64,000 nucleotides of DNA from an uncultured Lachnospiraceae bacterium (GTDB taxonomy: Bacteria > Bacillota > Clostridia > Lachnospirales > Lachnospiraceae): the NCBI GenBank assembly GCA_910580195.1, contig CAJTWA010000015.1, positions 20,842 through 84,841 of the forward strand. Direction: 5' to 3'. Shown here piece after piece: positions 35,014-42,687 of the stretch (the first letter of the stretch is position 1; every line of letters begins with the position of its first letter). The notes beneath the pieces were generated by a model. That model ran no database searches and was not told where the DNA came from. It worked only from the letters and a program-made list of their open reading frames with translations. Position numbers and translations under genes: made by a program.

Positions 35014-35139
35014 TTATCTGTTGCCCTTGCCGTCACCGTCTAACCATTTGATGATGTAGTGGCAAGCTACCCCACCCAGAACGGCAGCTAAAAAAGAAGA
35101 ATCCCCAGACTGTATTGCCGTACAGTTCGGGGATTTCAT
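35014..35139 (-). CDS. Small hydrophobic peptide, type I toxin-like (locus B)
   Basis: 41 residues: MKSPNCTAIQSGDSSF, then the hydrophobic FLAAVLGGVACHYIIKWL and a charged tail DGDGKGNR. The ATG at 35139 is six nt after GAGG. The 5' end of the coding region itself forms a strong hairpin (about 35094-35132, ATCCCC...GGGGAT) that could hide the ribosome site. A convergent plus-strand promoter lies beyond its 3' end. This layout resembles type I toxin-antitoxin loci, but the peptide family was not recognised and toxicity is inferred. Confidence 0.5.
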   Translation of the reverse strand: MKSPNCTAIQSGDSSFLAAVLGGVACHYIIKWLDGDGKGNR

Positions 35140-35240
35140 TTTTGCCCTCATGGACTCATGATTGCTTTTTGCCCACCGGCATTTAAGATATGGGGAGAAA
35201 TTCTTATATACCCTCATAACCTCTTAGATTTTCCCTTTGG

Positions 35241-36512
35241 CTATAAAAAAAGCAAAATTACAATTTCCACAGCCAGTAAAACCAATAAGGCATACAGCAG
35301 TACCGGCCAGGCCGAGGCGCCTCCCGCAAGCAGCAGCATAACCACCGGAACCACATATTTCCGCGGATGATGCCACAAGTCGCTTTCAATCTTCCATCCA
35401 CGGATGGGATAAAACCATTCCAGAAACACAGACAGCACCGCACTCTGCAGGGCAAAGAAAACGGCTCCGGCAACCATCCGGGCAGTGACACCGCCGTTTT
35501 GCATCTGCCAGCTTAAGAGGAATATCACGTCGGCAGCCATATTACAAGAAAAGATAAACAGGCAGTATGGGATGCAAAAGCGCCGTTTCTGTCCGGGCAG
35601 GAAACGGACTGCCTGCTCCAGGCCACAGTCGCAGGACAGCAGGATACAGATAGGCGTATTCAGGGATAGAACCGCAAAGCCTACCGGGACAACGGACAGC
35701 CCGGCCATTTCTCTTAAGAAATACGGCATTACAAGGGCTACGCACCACATCACAGCAGTATTGGCCAGATAATTCTTGTGGCAGCCCAGATACCGGAAAA
35801 AGTACCGCCATAAGGATCCCCTCTTCCGCTGCTTAATAGCATGGCTTTTCTTATCTTCTGCGCTGCTTTTTGCGTACGCGTGCCCTAGAAGGCATACAGG
35901 TATACCTGAAGGGTGTTTCTCACTTTCTCCCTGATAAAAAGCGTATCCGTCTGCCTTCCACAAAATCAGAATAGCAGCTAAGCTATTCGCAAGCAGCAAC
36001 AGTCCAAACCATGTCCTGCTTCCACAAAATAAAATTGCAGACACTATGGCAGCGGCCCAGATGCCGCCCGCATACCAATATTTTCTCAAGGAATAGGCTG
36101 CAGCAGCCATAAGAGCCGCATGAAGCATACTGACGGCTATTCCTATCATCTCTATGGGCTTCCATGCAGAAACAGCCAGCAGAACCGCCAAAAGCAGCCC
36201 TGTCTTTGTAAGGGCCGTATAGGCTCCCAACACAGCTACATAGGAAAAGACAAATTCCCGGCCATGCTGCGGCAGCATCAGCATATGTTTCAGTTCCACA
36301 GCGTTATCTTTGGAAGAAAGGGCTTGCCACATCACGCCGGCGGTAAAGGCGCTTACCATCAGGATCCGTACAGATGCCGCAACCTTCACCTGAAAACCTG
36401 CCATATACAGCCCCCAAAATAGTATCACATCCATCAAAAGCGTCCGGGGGAGCCGTTCATATTTTGCCCCAAACAGTTTTTTGGCAAAGGCTTTACCTGT
36501 CATTTTCATCAT
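35241..36512 (-). CDS. ABC transporter permease-like membrane protein
   Basis: 423 residues from the ATG at 36512, six nt after GGGAGG inside the ATPase gene (20-nt overlap). About ten hydrophobic segments are visible, with a hydrophilic loop around residues 210-250 (GESEKHPSGI ... IKQRKRGSLW). No known permease family was identified, but it follows the ATPase gene directly. With the neighbouring GHKL/LytTR system this resembles antimicrobial-peptide export or resistance transporters; the substrate is unknown. Confidence 0.75.
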   Translation of the reverse strand: MMKMTGKAFAKKLFGAKYERLPRTLLMDVILFWGLYMAGFQVKVAASVRILMVSAFTAGVMWQALSSKDNAVELKHMLMLPQHGREFVFSYVAVLGAYTALTKTGLLLAVLLAVSAWKPIEMIGIAVSMLHAALMAAAAYSLRKYWYAGGIWAAAIVSAILFCGSRTWFGLLLLANSLAAILILWKADGYAFYQGESEKHPSGIPVCLLGHAYAKSSAEDKKSHAIKQRKRGSLWRYFFRYLGCHKNYLANTAVMWCVALVMPYFLREMAGLSVVPVGFAVLSLNTPICILLSCDCGLEQAVRFLPGQKRRFCIPYCLFIFSCNMAADVIFLLSWQMQNGGVTARMVAGAVFFALQSAVLSVFLEWFYPIRGWKIESDLWHHPRKYVVPVVMLLLAGGASAWPVLLYALLVLLAVEIVILLFL

Positions 36513-37200
36513 GCAGCGCCTCCCGGATATCCGCGGCATTGATCTGCCCGCCTTCAAAAGTCTGCCGGATCTTACCGTCCTCCAAGACAAATACCCTGTC
36601 AGAAGTCAGCGTAATGCTCTCCAAGATATGGGAAGAAAACAGCACAGCCCCATGCTCTTTATAGCCCAAAATCTGCTGGTACAGATATTCTGTACTCTGG
36701 AAATCCAAGCCGTTGACCGGCTCATCCAGAAGGAGCAGCTTAGGTTTCAGGGCAAAAGCTGTAATCAGAAATGCTTTTTTCCGGTTCCCGGTTGACAGCT
36801 CCCGTAACAGGGTATCTGTATATTCTTCAAAATGGAAACCATGTACCAGCTCCGATACATCGGGCACACCCTTCCCATAAGCGGCGCATACATAGGACAG
36901 GTATTCCCGGAACGTAAAATACGAAAAAGAATTATCCTCGGCAAACACCGTGTAGCGGCAGAGCTTAAAATCCTGCTTCCGGAAATCCACAGGAGCGCCA
37001 CAAAAGCAAATACTATCTGAACGGAAAGTAGGGAGCAGTCCGGAAAGCACTTTCAGAAATGTGGTTTTCCCGGCTCCGTTCAGCCCAATCAGGCCTGCCG
37101 CTTCATGCTCCGCCAGCGAAAAAGAAAACCCTGAAAGTATCATTTTCTCTTCACTGTACCATGCACTTAAGTTCTGGACAGCCAGAAGCGTTTCTCCCAT
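36493..37200 (-). CDS. ABC transporter ATP-binding protein
   Basis: 235 residues from the ATG at 37200 after GGGAGG. Walker A GLNGAGKTT, signature LSTGNRKKA (a variant of LSGGQ), Walker B LLLLDEPVNGLD and the H-loop in LFSSHILES are all present. It is flanked by a small membrane protein upstream and the permease downstream, with overlaps on both sides, so the three form one operon. Confidence 0.93.
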   Translation of the reverse strand: MGETLLAVQNLSAWYSEEKMILSGFSFSLAEHEAAGLIGLNGAGKTTFLKVLSGLLPTFRSDSICFCGAPVDFRKQDFKLCRYTVFAEDNSFSYFTFREYLSYVCAAYGKGVPDVSELVHGFHFEEYTDTLLRELSTGNRKKAFLITAFALKPKLLLLDEPVNGLDFQSTEYLYQQILGYKEHGAVLFSSHILESITLTSDRVFVLEDGKIRQTFEGGQINAADIREALHDENDR

Positions 37201-37201
37201 C

Positions 37202-37378
37202 TTACCTCCCCCCTTTGCCGTCCTTCTCTTTTTTCCATGCCGCATATGCGGAGCAGAGGAATACACCTGCCAATACCAGATAAAGCCCCATCATTGGGAA
37301 GTTGCCGGATACCCCGCATACAATGGCTGCAACCAGCCAAATCAGGCCAATCATCCCACGGATATAAATATGACGCAT
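37202..37378 (-). CDS. Small two-helix membrane protein of the ABC operon
   Basis: 58 residues from the ATG at 37378 (MRHIYIRGMIGLIWLVAAIV), eight nt after GGAGG; upstream ATGs overlap that site. Two hydrophobic helices (about residues 9-24 and 29-46) are followed by a basic tail KKEKDGKGGR. It ends two nt before the ATPase start. Function unknown; perhaps an accessory subunit or immunity-type peptide. Confidence 0.7.
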   Translation of the reverse strand: MRHIYIRGMIGLIWLVAAIVCGVSGNFPMMGLYLVLAGVFLCSAYAAWKKEKDGKGGR

Positions 37379-37412
37379 TGTTTTTACCTCCTTCATTGTT
37401 TCTCTGTTTTCT

Positions 37413-37955
37413 CTATGTATCCTGAAACTTTCTCCAAACATATGCTTCTTTCAGCAGGCGCCCTATACATTCCTGCTTGCCTTCCGTATAGCTTCTCCGG
37501 CCATCTGGAAATTGTAACGCCAGTTTTTTCTTACAGGCATCGTACCGCATGGCTTTCTCAGGATGGCAATTCAGGTAATCCCGAAAATTGATATAGTTCT
37601 TCCATTCTGTCCCATTCCATTTGACTGCATGGATATGGTGTGTGCGCGTATCTTTTTCAAAATCACCCATTACAAATAGCATTTGCCTGGCAACATCTTC
37701 CCCGCGAAAAATAAAACCGTGTTCTTCCAACCGTTTCCTATAAGGCGGAATATCATTCAAATCACGGAGGCCAATCACTATGTCAATAATTGGTTTTGCA
37801 TAAATGGAAGCAATCGCAGTGCTTCCGACATGCTGGATATCGACAGCGGCATTTCCGAAAAGCTGCTTCAGTTCCAAAATCACATTTTCTGCATTTTTAT
37901 CCCATTCCTCTTGATGGGGCAAAAGCTTTACGCTTCCTCTTTTTAATCCTATCAT
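37413..37955 (-). CDS. GrpB family protein (nucleotidyltransferase-like)
   Basis: 180 residues with the family signature DIQHVGSTAIASIYAKPIID, then HIHAVKWNGTEW and a conserved REYL-type FRDYLNCHPEKA. GrpB/UPF0157 proteins have a nucleotidyltransferase fold; some are fused to CoaE. The role is unknown. It overlaps the end of the deleted acetyltransferase. Confidence 0.88.
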   Translation of the reverse strand: MIGLKRGSVKLLPHQEEWDKNAENVILELKQLFGNAAVDIQHVGSTAIASIYAKPIIDIVIGLRDLNDIPPYRKRLEEHGFIFRGEDVARQMLFVMGDFEKDTRTHHIHAVKWNGTEWKNYINFRDYLNCHPEKAMRYDACKKKLALQFPDGRRSYTEGKQECIGRLLKEAYVWRKFQDT

Positions 37956-38198
37956 TCATTCTCCCCAGGCAGCTTGCAGTTCTGCCGTATCCGCTGCCTG
38001 AAAGCCTTTATAGCCCATATATTTCGGGTCAGAGAGGAATCCCATTTTCTTTTTGGAGGACAGGATCACAAGCCCCTCGTCCAGCCTGTCTTTCAGCCAG
38101 TTCTTTTTGGACATGGCCTGAATATCCTTGTTCCCCGAAACCGCACAGCAGATGTGCTCCTTTTCCATATTTTCGTGTGTCAGTTTTACAAGTTCCAT
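37956..38198 (-). pseudogene. GNAT acetyltransferase with internal deletion (YoaP-like)
   Basis: The N-terminal part (MELVKLTHENMEKEHICCAV ... KNWLKDRLDEGLV) and the C-terminal part (LSSKKKMGFLSDPKYMGYKG, FQAADTA) match two ends of an acetyltransferase common in clostridia, but the central catalytic and acetyl-CoA-binding section that should lie between DEGLV and LSSKKK is missing. Only 80 codons remain of roughly 180-250. The frame stays open. AGAGGTAATA precedes the ATG, so a short product may still be made. Confidence 0.65.
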
Positions 38199-38286
38199 AT
38201 GCTATTACCTCTTTCTTAGCTTTATTAAATTTCCCGAAAAATCTCGATTTCTTTTAATATGTGGCTTTCTGGCAAACAGGAAGTTA

Positions 38287-39033
38287 TCAAGTAAATAATT
38301 TTTTGCCTAATTTTTTAACAAATAGCATACCAACAAAAAATATGGCCGCTAATACAACAATGCTATACTGTATTGGCGCTAAATAACAGATATTAAAAGT
38401 GGCGTGCATAATGGCAATCAGCAAAATATTCCTGCATTGATAATAGGCTATTCCCAAAACAACGGAAACAAGTAATGTCCAGATACAAAGGCAAACAATT
38501 TGTCCCATGCCCAATGAATTTCTGATGATCCACATTGGCATATGCCACACTGCCCAAACGGCGCCAACAAAAAGAACACTTTCGATTTTCTTAAAAGGAA
38601 GTTGTTCCAGCAGAAATCCTCTCCATGCTATTTCTTCCACAAACGCTGTTATTAGCAGGTATATGCAGCTTGTTAATAGTGATATTACTGTCGGGTATGC
38701 ATTTTTAAATACGTCAGTTTTCACTATGGACGAATAGCAATAAGAACCAAATATACCTACAGCCATACATATAACCTCTACTAAAATATATTTGGTTGTT
38801 ATTTTCCCTGAAAACATCCGCGTAACGTACGCCTTGATGTCCTGCTCGCAAATCAGCAGAAAAATAGCAGCCATAGCGGGAATACACACATATAAATATT
38901 TTAAGTACAATAATCCATTGGGGATGATAATTCCGTTCTGTTCTAGCAATGCAGGTACATAGCATATAAACGATAAAACATATACGGCAGAAACCCATAA
39001 CGTGAGTTTCAGCTTATTTGTAAATCTCGCCAT
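38287..39033 (-). CDS. CPBP family intramembrane glutamic protease
   Basis: About 248 residues with roughly seven membrane helices. The three CPBP motifs are visible: FVEEIAWRG (EExxxR), WAVWHMPMW and IMHATFNI. The ATG at 39033 follows GGAGA. CPBP proteins include bacteriocin immunity and maturation factors, which suits the nearby ABC transporter and GHKL/LytTR system, but the substrate is unknown. Confidence 0.87.
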   Translation of the reverse strand: MARFTNKLKLTLWVSAVYVLSFICYVPALLEQNGIIIPNGLLYLKYLYVCIPAMAAIFLLICEQDIKAYVTRMFSGKITTKYILVEVICMAVGIFGSYCYSSIVKTDVFKNAYPTVISLLTSCIYLLITAFVEEIAWRGFLLEQLPFKKIESVLFVGAVWAVWHMPMWIIRNSLGMGQIVCLCIWTLLVSVVLGIAYYQCRNILLIAIMHATFNICYLAPIQYSIVVLAAIFFVGMLFVKKLGKKLFT

Positions 39034-39085
39034 CACGATTTCTCCTTGCAGTGCGGAACTCTTACAGAAATTCCTATTTTTCTTT

Positions 39086-39190
39086 CTATTCCCGTGCTCT
39101 TTTTTCTTCTATCTTCTTATAGGCTTCTATCATTCCATTTTTAACCGCCCATTTGATTGCAAAATACAATGCTGCCAAAACAACAATTGT
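39086..39190 (-). pseudogene. Truncated small membrane protein (DUF6019-like)
   Basis: The frame reads LTIVVLAALYFAIKWAVKNG, MIEAYKKIEEKRARE and a stop at 39086. The pattern (one helix, IKWAVKNG, charged tail) matches small clostridial membrane proteins. The expected N-terminal Met is missing: the frame meets a stop next to the 3' end of the neighbouring gene. Either a remnant or a coupled ORF using a rare start. Confidence 0.4.
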
Positions 39191-39396
39191 CAGCCAACCT
39201 TATGAAAGCACACTGTCCGCCCTTTCATGGATATTTTCCCGACCTGATAACCGTAGTCCGTCAATTCCTTTTTGTATTTCAGGAAAGAGTGGTCAATCGG
39301 TATCCCTGCAATCTCCTGAATCTCTTCAAAGGCCAAATGAAATGATTCCTTTCCGCTTTTCTGCACATATTCCCATAATGTGTCATATTTACTCAT
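39190..39396 (-). CDS. Conserved small protein of unknown function
   Basis: 68 residues (MSKYDTLWEYVQKSGKESFH, then LAFEEIQEIAGIPIDHSFLK and a GYQVGKISMKGRTVCFHKV ending). Proteins with this pattern occur widely in Firmicutes as small hypothetical proteins. GGAAAAAGG precedes the ATG. No membrane segment or catalytic motif is evident. Confidence 0.75.
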   Translation of the reverse strand: MSKYDTLWEYVQKSGKESFHLAFEEIQEIAGIPIDHSFLKYKKELTDYGYQVGKISMKGRTVCFHKVG

Positions 39397-39549
39397 TGCC
39401 TTTTTCCTTTCATAATCCTTTTAAAAAAACAAATAATGCCGCTATTCCAAAAATACCGGAAAACAGTGCGCATCTGCTACCATGGTTTCGGGCCGTCAAA
39501 AAAGATTTTCCAGCTGCCTTTTCCTTTTTCGGTTATAGAAGGTAACATG

Positions 39550-40878
39550 TTAATCCAATTGCTGTGGGCTGCTTTCTGGATGCTGTGGAATGATCAGCAG
39601 CACATGGAGGACAAATACATTCTCCTGTGTCTCTATACTCATGGCGCCGCCATATTTTTCAGCCACTTTTTTTACATTCGACAGACCTGTCCCTTTTTTG
39701 AACGCGCCTTTCCCATGGAAGCTGTTCCGAATTTCCATCATAAGGAAATCCCCCTGGATCCGCCCGGACACACGGATATACTTTCCCATGCCGGCATCCA
39801 GGCTTTTTGCTGCATGAATTGCATTATCCAGCGCATTTGACAGGACAATACAGATATCAATGTCCCGAACGCCGCAGGGGTATGGCAGAAGCAGGGAACA
39901 GTCCACATCTATCCCCATGCTTTTTGCAATCCCCAGCTTGTTTCCCACCAGAATATCCACGACCGGGTTGTTGGTGCTGCAGGGAAACGACATTTTTTCC
40001 GCCATATCGTCCAGATCCTCCATATAAGCTGCGGCTTCCTCCAGTTTCCCATTCTGCAGGAGCTTTTTTACCACTGCGATGTGGTTTCTGATATCATGGC
40101 GGAAAGACTTTGTTTCATCGTAACGGGTTTTCGCTTCCTCCACATACTGGTTCAGGGAATGTTCCTGCTGCTCCAGCAGCGAAATTTCGGTGCTGAGGCG
40201 GAAATTCTGCTGCAGTTTCTTATAAGAAAATAAGATGCAGAACAAGCTGGCAAGCCCTAAAAAATGCATGGCAAGCAGCTGCCCGTGGTTAAGCAGATAC
40301 TCAAAAGGCCCGTCTTCTGCCAAGATTTGAACCTGGAATTCAAATTCTACCATATTGATGTACTCGCTCATAATAAATATCATCAGGATTGGGATAAAAA
40401 CCAGAAACATATGCTGCATTTCCACTGTGGTATAGCCGGAAAAATAACGGTACACCATATAATAGCAAAAGCCGGCCAGGGCCAGTGACGCTGCTTCACT
40501 GGCCAGCATGAATGAGATGCCGGACGTATCAGGGAAAACAGCAGGCAAAAGCGGGCATAAAAGGCTAATCAGGGATTTCACAATTCCATAGCATAGCTGC
40601 ATAATCTCTGTCGTCAAGGCCGCATACAGAAGGGAAGACTTAACATCCGCATGGCAGGCAAAAATCCCATATGCCGTAAGCAGGAATACAAACACCAGAA
40701 ACCTGATTATCATGCCTGCCGCAAGAAAATCATCGACAATCACTGCGCATACTGCAAACAGGAAATAAAAAGGAAGCCACACTTTCTTTTTTAAAATTTT
40801 TGCCAGAAAATAAAACTGGAAGGACATCTCGGCAACGCCCATGATATATACATGAAAAAAACCAAAATACTCAGCCAT
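39550..40878 (-). CDS. GHKL-domain sensor histidine kinase, AgrC-like
   Basis: About 442 residues from the ATG at 40878. Six or seven membrane helices fill the first 230 residues, then a coiled coil (ISLLEQQEHSLNQYVEEA), the phospho-acceptor His in SFRHDIRNHIAVV, and a GHKL ATPase with VLSNALDNAIHAA (N box) and GTGLSNVKKVAEKYGG. This is the architecture of AgrC-type peptide-sensing kinases. No agrB or agrD gene was identified beside it. The response regulator lies upstream (167-nt gap). Confidence 0.9.
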   Translation of the reverse strand: MAEYFGFFHVYIMGVAEMSFQFYFLAKILKKKVWLPFYFLFAVCAVIVDDFLAAGMIIRFLVFVFLLTAYGIFACHADVKSSLLYAALTTEIMQLCYGIVKSLISLLCPLLPAVFPDTSGISFMLASEAASLALAGFCYYMVYRYFSGYTTVEMQHMFLVFIPILMIFIMSEYINMVEFEFQVQILAEDGPFEYLLNHGQLLAMHFLGLASLFCILFSYKKLQQNFRLSTEISLLEQQEHSLNQYVEEAKTRYDETKSFRHDIRNHIAVVKKLLQNGKLEEAAAYMEDLDDMAEKMSFPCSTNNPVVDILVGNKLGIAKSMGIDVDCSLLLPYPCGVRDIDICIVLSNALDNAIHAAKSLDAGMGKYIRVSGRIQGDFLMMEIRNSFHGKGAFKKGTGLSNVKKVAEKYGGAMSIETQENVFVLHVLLIIPQHPESSPQQLD

Positions 40879-41045
40879 GTTACCTGCCCCCATATGTAAA
40901 AGCCCTGTAACTGTTCCGTACCTTCACAGTTACAGGCAAAAATCCATTTTAAATTGCCTCCGGCAATGGGATTTTTGCACTCCTGAATCACTTTCTTACG
41001 GTCTGCGCAGTAAATGCGCAGGCCTGCCGGATAGCTGCAAAGCCC

Positions 41046-41750
41046 TTACATGTTCTTCATATACTGCAGGACAACACCGGAAAACTCCTTGCTCCGCAGC
41101 CGCGATACAGGGACTTCTTTGCCGTTATCCATACAGGCAGTCCCGTTTTTATATCCTTTTAAATGCTTTAGGTTGATGAGATAGCTCCTGTGGCAACGGA
41201 AAAAATGGCTGTCCAGCTTTGATTCCAGATGTTCAATCCTCTCATAATAATCAACAACCTCTCCTGATGCCAGATTTAGATATATTTTCCGGTCTATGAT
41301 CTCACAGAAAACAATCTCATCCCTCCGGATGATGCGCCCCTCATATCCCTTTTGCACCAGCAGGCTGTCCTCGCTGGCGTTTTTCATGGAAGCGTAAAGG
41401 CGCTCCATGGTCTTTTCAAACTGTTTTTCATCCACCGGCTTGACCAAATAATCGTAGGCCTGCACCTCGAAAGACTGGAATACCATCTCTTTCAGTACCG
41501 TGATGAAAATCAGAAATCCCCGGAACTTAGAAGCCCTCAGCTTCCTTGCCGTTTCCATGCCGTCCATGCCTTTCATCTGGATATCCAAAAAACAGATGTC
41601 AATCTGCCCGTCGTAGCTTAGCAGCTCTTCGCCGCTTAAAAATGTCCGAAAATGGATCTCCCTGTTCTTTTTATGGAAAAAATCGGAGGCCATTGCCCTT
41701 ATATGGTCGGACATATGTTTTTCATCATCACAGATTGCAATATGGAGCAA
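41046..41750 (-). CDS. LytTR-family response regulator
   Basis: 234 residues. The start is TTG at 41750, seven nt after GGAGG. Receiver domain: AICDDE, phospho-acceptor Asp in IDICFLDIQMKGMDGME, FITV and Lys in YLVKPVDEKQF. C-terminal LytTR DNA-binding domain: YYERIEHLESKL, HFFRCHRSYLINLKHLKG, VPVSRLRSKEF. AgrA-like; probably controls the neighbouring ABC operon, an inference from position. Confidence 0.92.
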   Translation of the reverse strand: MLHIAICDDEKHMSDHIRAMASDFFHKKNREIHFRTFLSGEELLSYDGQIDICFLDIQMKGMDGMETARKLRASKFRGFLIFITVLKEMVFQSFEVQAYDYLVKPVDEKQFEKTMERLYASMKNASEDSLLVQKGYEGRIIRRDEIVFCEIIDRKIYLNLASGEVVDYYERIEHLESKLDSHFFRCHRSYLINLKHLKGYKNGTACMDNGKEVPVSRLRSKEFSGVVLQYMKNM

Positions 41751-41976
41751 TACGCCACCTCCTCGCCATTATATCACGAATCTTCGATTCATGACCGCCA
41801 TTCGCCGCTCGCCGAATATGCAAGCACATTCTTCCCGCCAACGCCCATTTTATCGTCAGCGGCAAAAATTTATATTTTGCCGCTGCCAGAAACAGACATT
41901 TTATTATAGCCTGCTAAAAATACCAACGCAATTTTATTGCTGTGAAATGTTTATCTGCTGCCGCGAAATGCTGTAA

Positions 41977-42240
41977 AACAAAGTGGGCAAGCCCACAGGG
42001 GCTCCCCTAACCCCTCAATCCCCCGGGGCTTGTCTTCTACACTCCGTTTCGGTCCGTCCCGAACAAGCGCCACTGGCGCTTAGGACCTTTGCGCGCCGAG
42101 CACGGTCGCCTTGGCGACATAATACCCTTCGTGCGAGTGCGCAGGGTCTGCCCCAGCGAAGCGAGGGTATCCTCCCGGAGGGTTTTATCTTATAGGAAAT
42201 TCATAAACTTCATCACTTCACAGTGGCACGGTATTTCCTA
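41977..42240. repeat. 264-bp dispersed repeat, copy 1
   Basis: Almost identical over its whole length to 62572-62835. GC-rich and packed with short perfect hairpins: GTGGGC/GCCCAC, AAGCGCC-ACT-GGCGCTT, GTCGCC-TT-GGCGAC, CCTCC/GGAGG. Its right end adjoins TTTTATCTTATAGGAAAT, which pairs with ATTTCCTATAAGATAAAA at 42231-42250. No open frame is convincing. It lies in the 487-bp gap 41751-42237 and has cut into a peptide gene on its right. Nature unknown: MITE-like, an RNA, or an oriT-like remnant. Confidence 0.85.
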
Positions 42241-42297
42241 TAAGATAAAAAAAGAAGAATCCCCGGACTGTATTGCCGTACAGTTCGGGGATTTCAT
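42238..42297 (-). pseudogene. Peptide gene of locus C, truncated by the 264-bp repeat
   Basis: The promoter, ribosome site and 5' hairpin match locus B, and the frame starts identically (MKSPNCTAIQSGDSSF), but after 16 residues it enters the repeat and stops (19 codons). The hydrophobic HYIIKWL part is lost. Confidence 0.65.
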
Positions 42298-42337
42298 TTT
42301 GCCCTCATGGGCTTATGATTGCTTTTTGCCCACCGGC

Positions 42338-42366
42338 ATTATAGCATATGCAGAAAAATCATTCAA
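42338..42366 (-). promoter_or_regulatory. Promoter of peptide locus C
   Basis: TTGAAT, 17-nt spacer, TATAAT on the minus strand, about 40 nt upstream of the peptide ATG. In locus B the same -10 position reads TTAAAT, so locus B may be weaker. Confidence 0.7.
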
Positions 42367-42412
42367 GGAAGACTTTGCACCTTAGCTATTTGGGGTTACT
42401 GGTTCTAAAGTT

Positions 42413-42553
42413 TTAATCATCCTCAAGCATTGACCGGAAGATATCCCTTACTTTTTGAAGTTCTTCATTGTCAGGCGATTTCTTAGCTGCCTTTTCAAGA
42501 AGTTCCAAAGCGAGCCGGATAAACCCTTGGAATTGCTTATTTGTCATTCCCAT
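42413..42553 (-). CDS. Small conserved helical protein (46 aa)
   Basis: MGMTNKQFQGFIRLALELLE continues with KAAKKSPDNEELQKVRDIFR and SMLEDD. Small proteins with the MTNKQFxGFIR start recur in Lachnospiraceae accessory regions. AGGTGG lies before the ATG at 42553; a second ATG two codons on is possible. Helical, soluble; function unknown. Confidence 0.65.
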   Translation of the reverse strand: MGMTNKQFQGFIRLALELLEKAAKKSPDNEELQKVRDIFRSMLEDD

Positions 42554-42687
42554 ATTTACCACCTGCTTTCCATGAGCCATTTTTAGGTTCGTTTCATTGT
42601 ACAGATTGTTATGCTTCCATCATAACAAATTTTCTGGAACGCGTAAAGTTTTAATTTCAGGCATCCTTACAAGGCCTTGGTGCATTT

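Noticed and set aside
34925..35057. Plus-strand frame starting MKSPNRVGPQFWDSSF at locus B
   Set aside because: It mirrors the peptide start only because the hairpin is palindromic; there is no ribosome site and the downstream part is antisense to the peptide gene.
41977..42240. rRNA or tRNA fragment
   Set aside because: GC-rich hairpins suggested stable RNA, but no 16S/23S/5S or cloverleaf signature was found.
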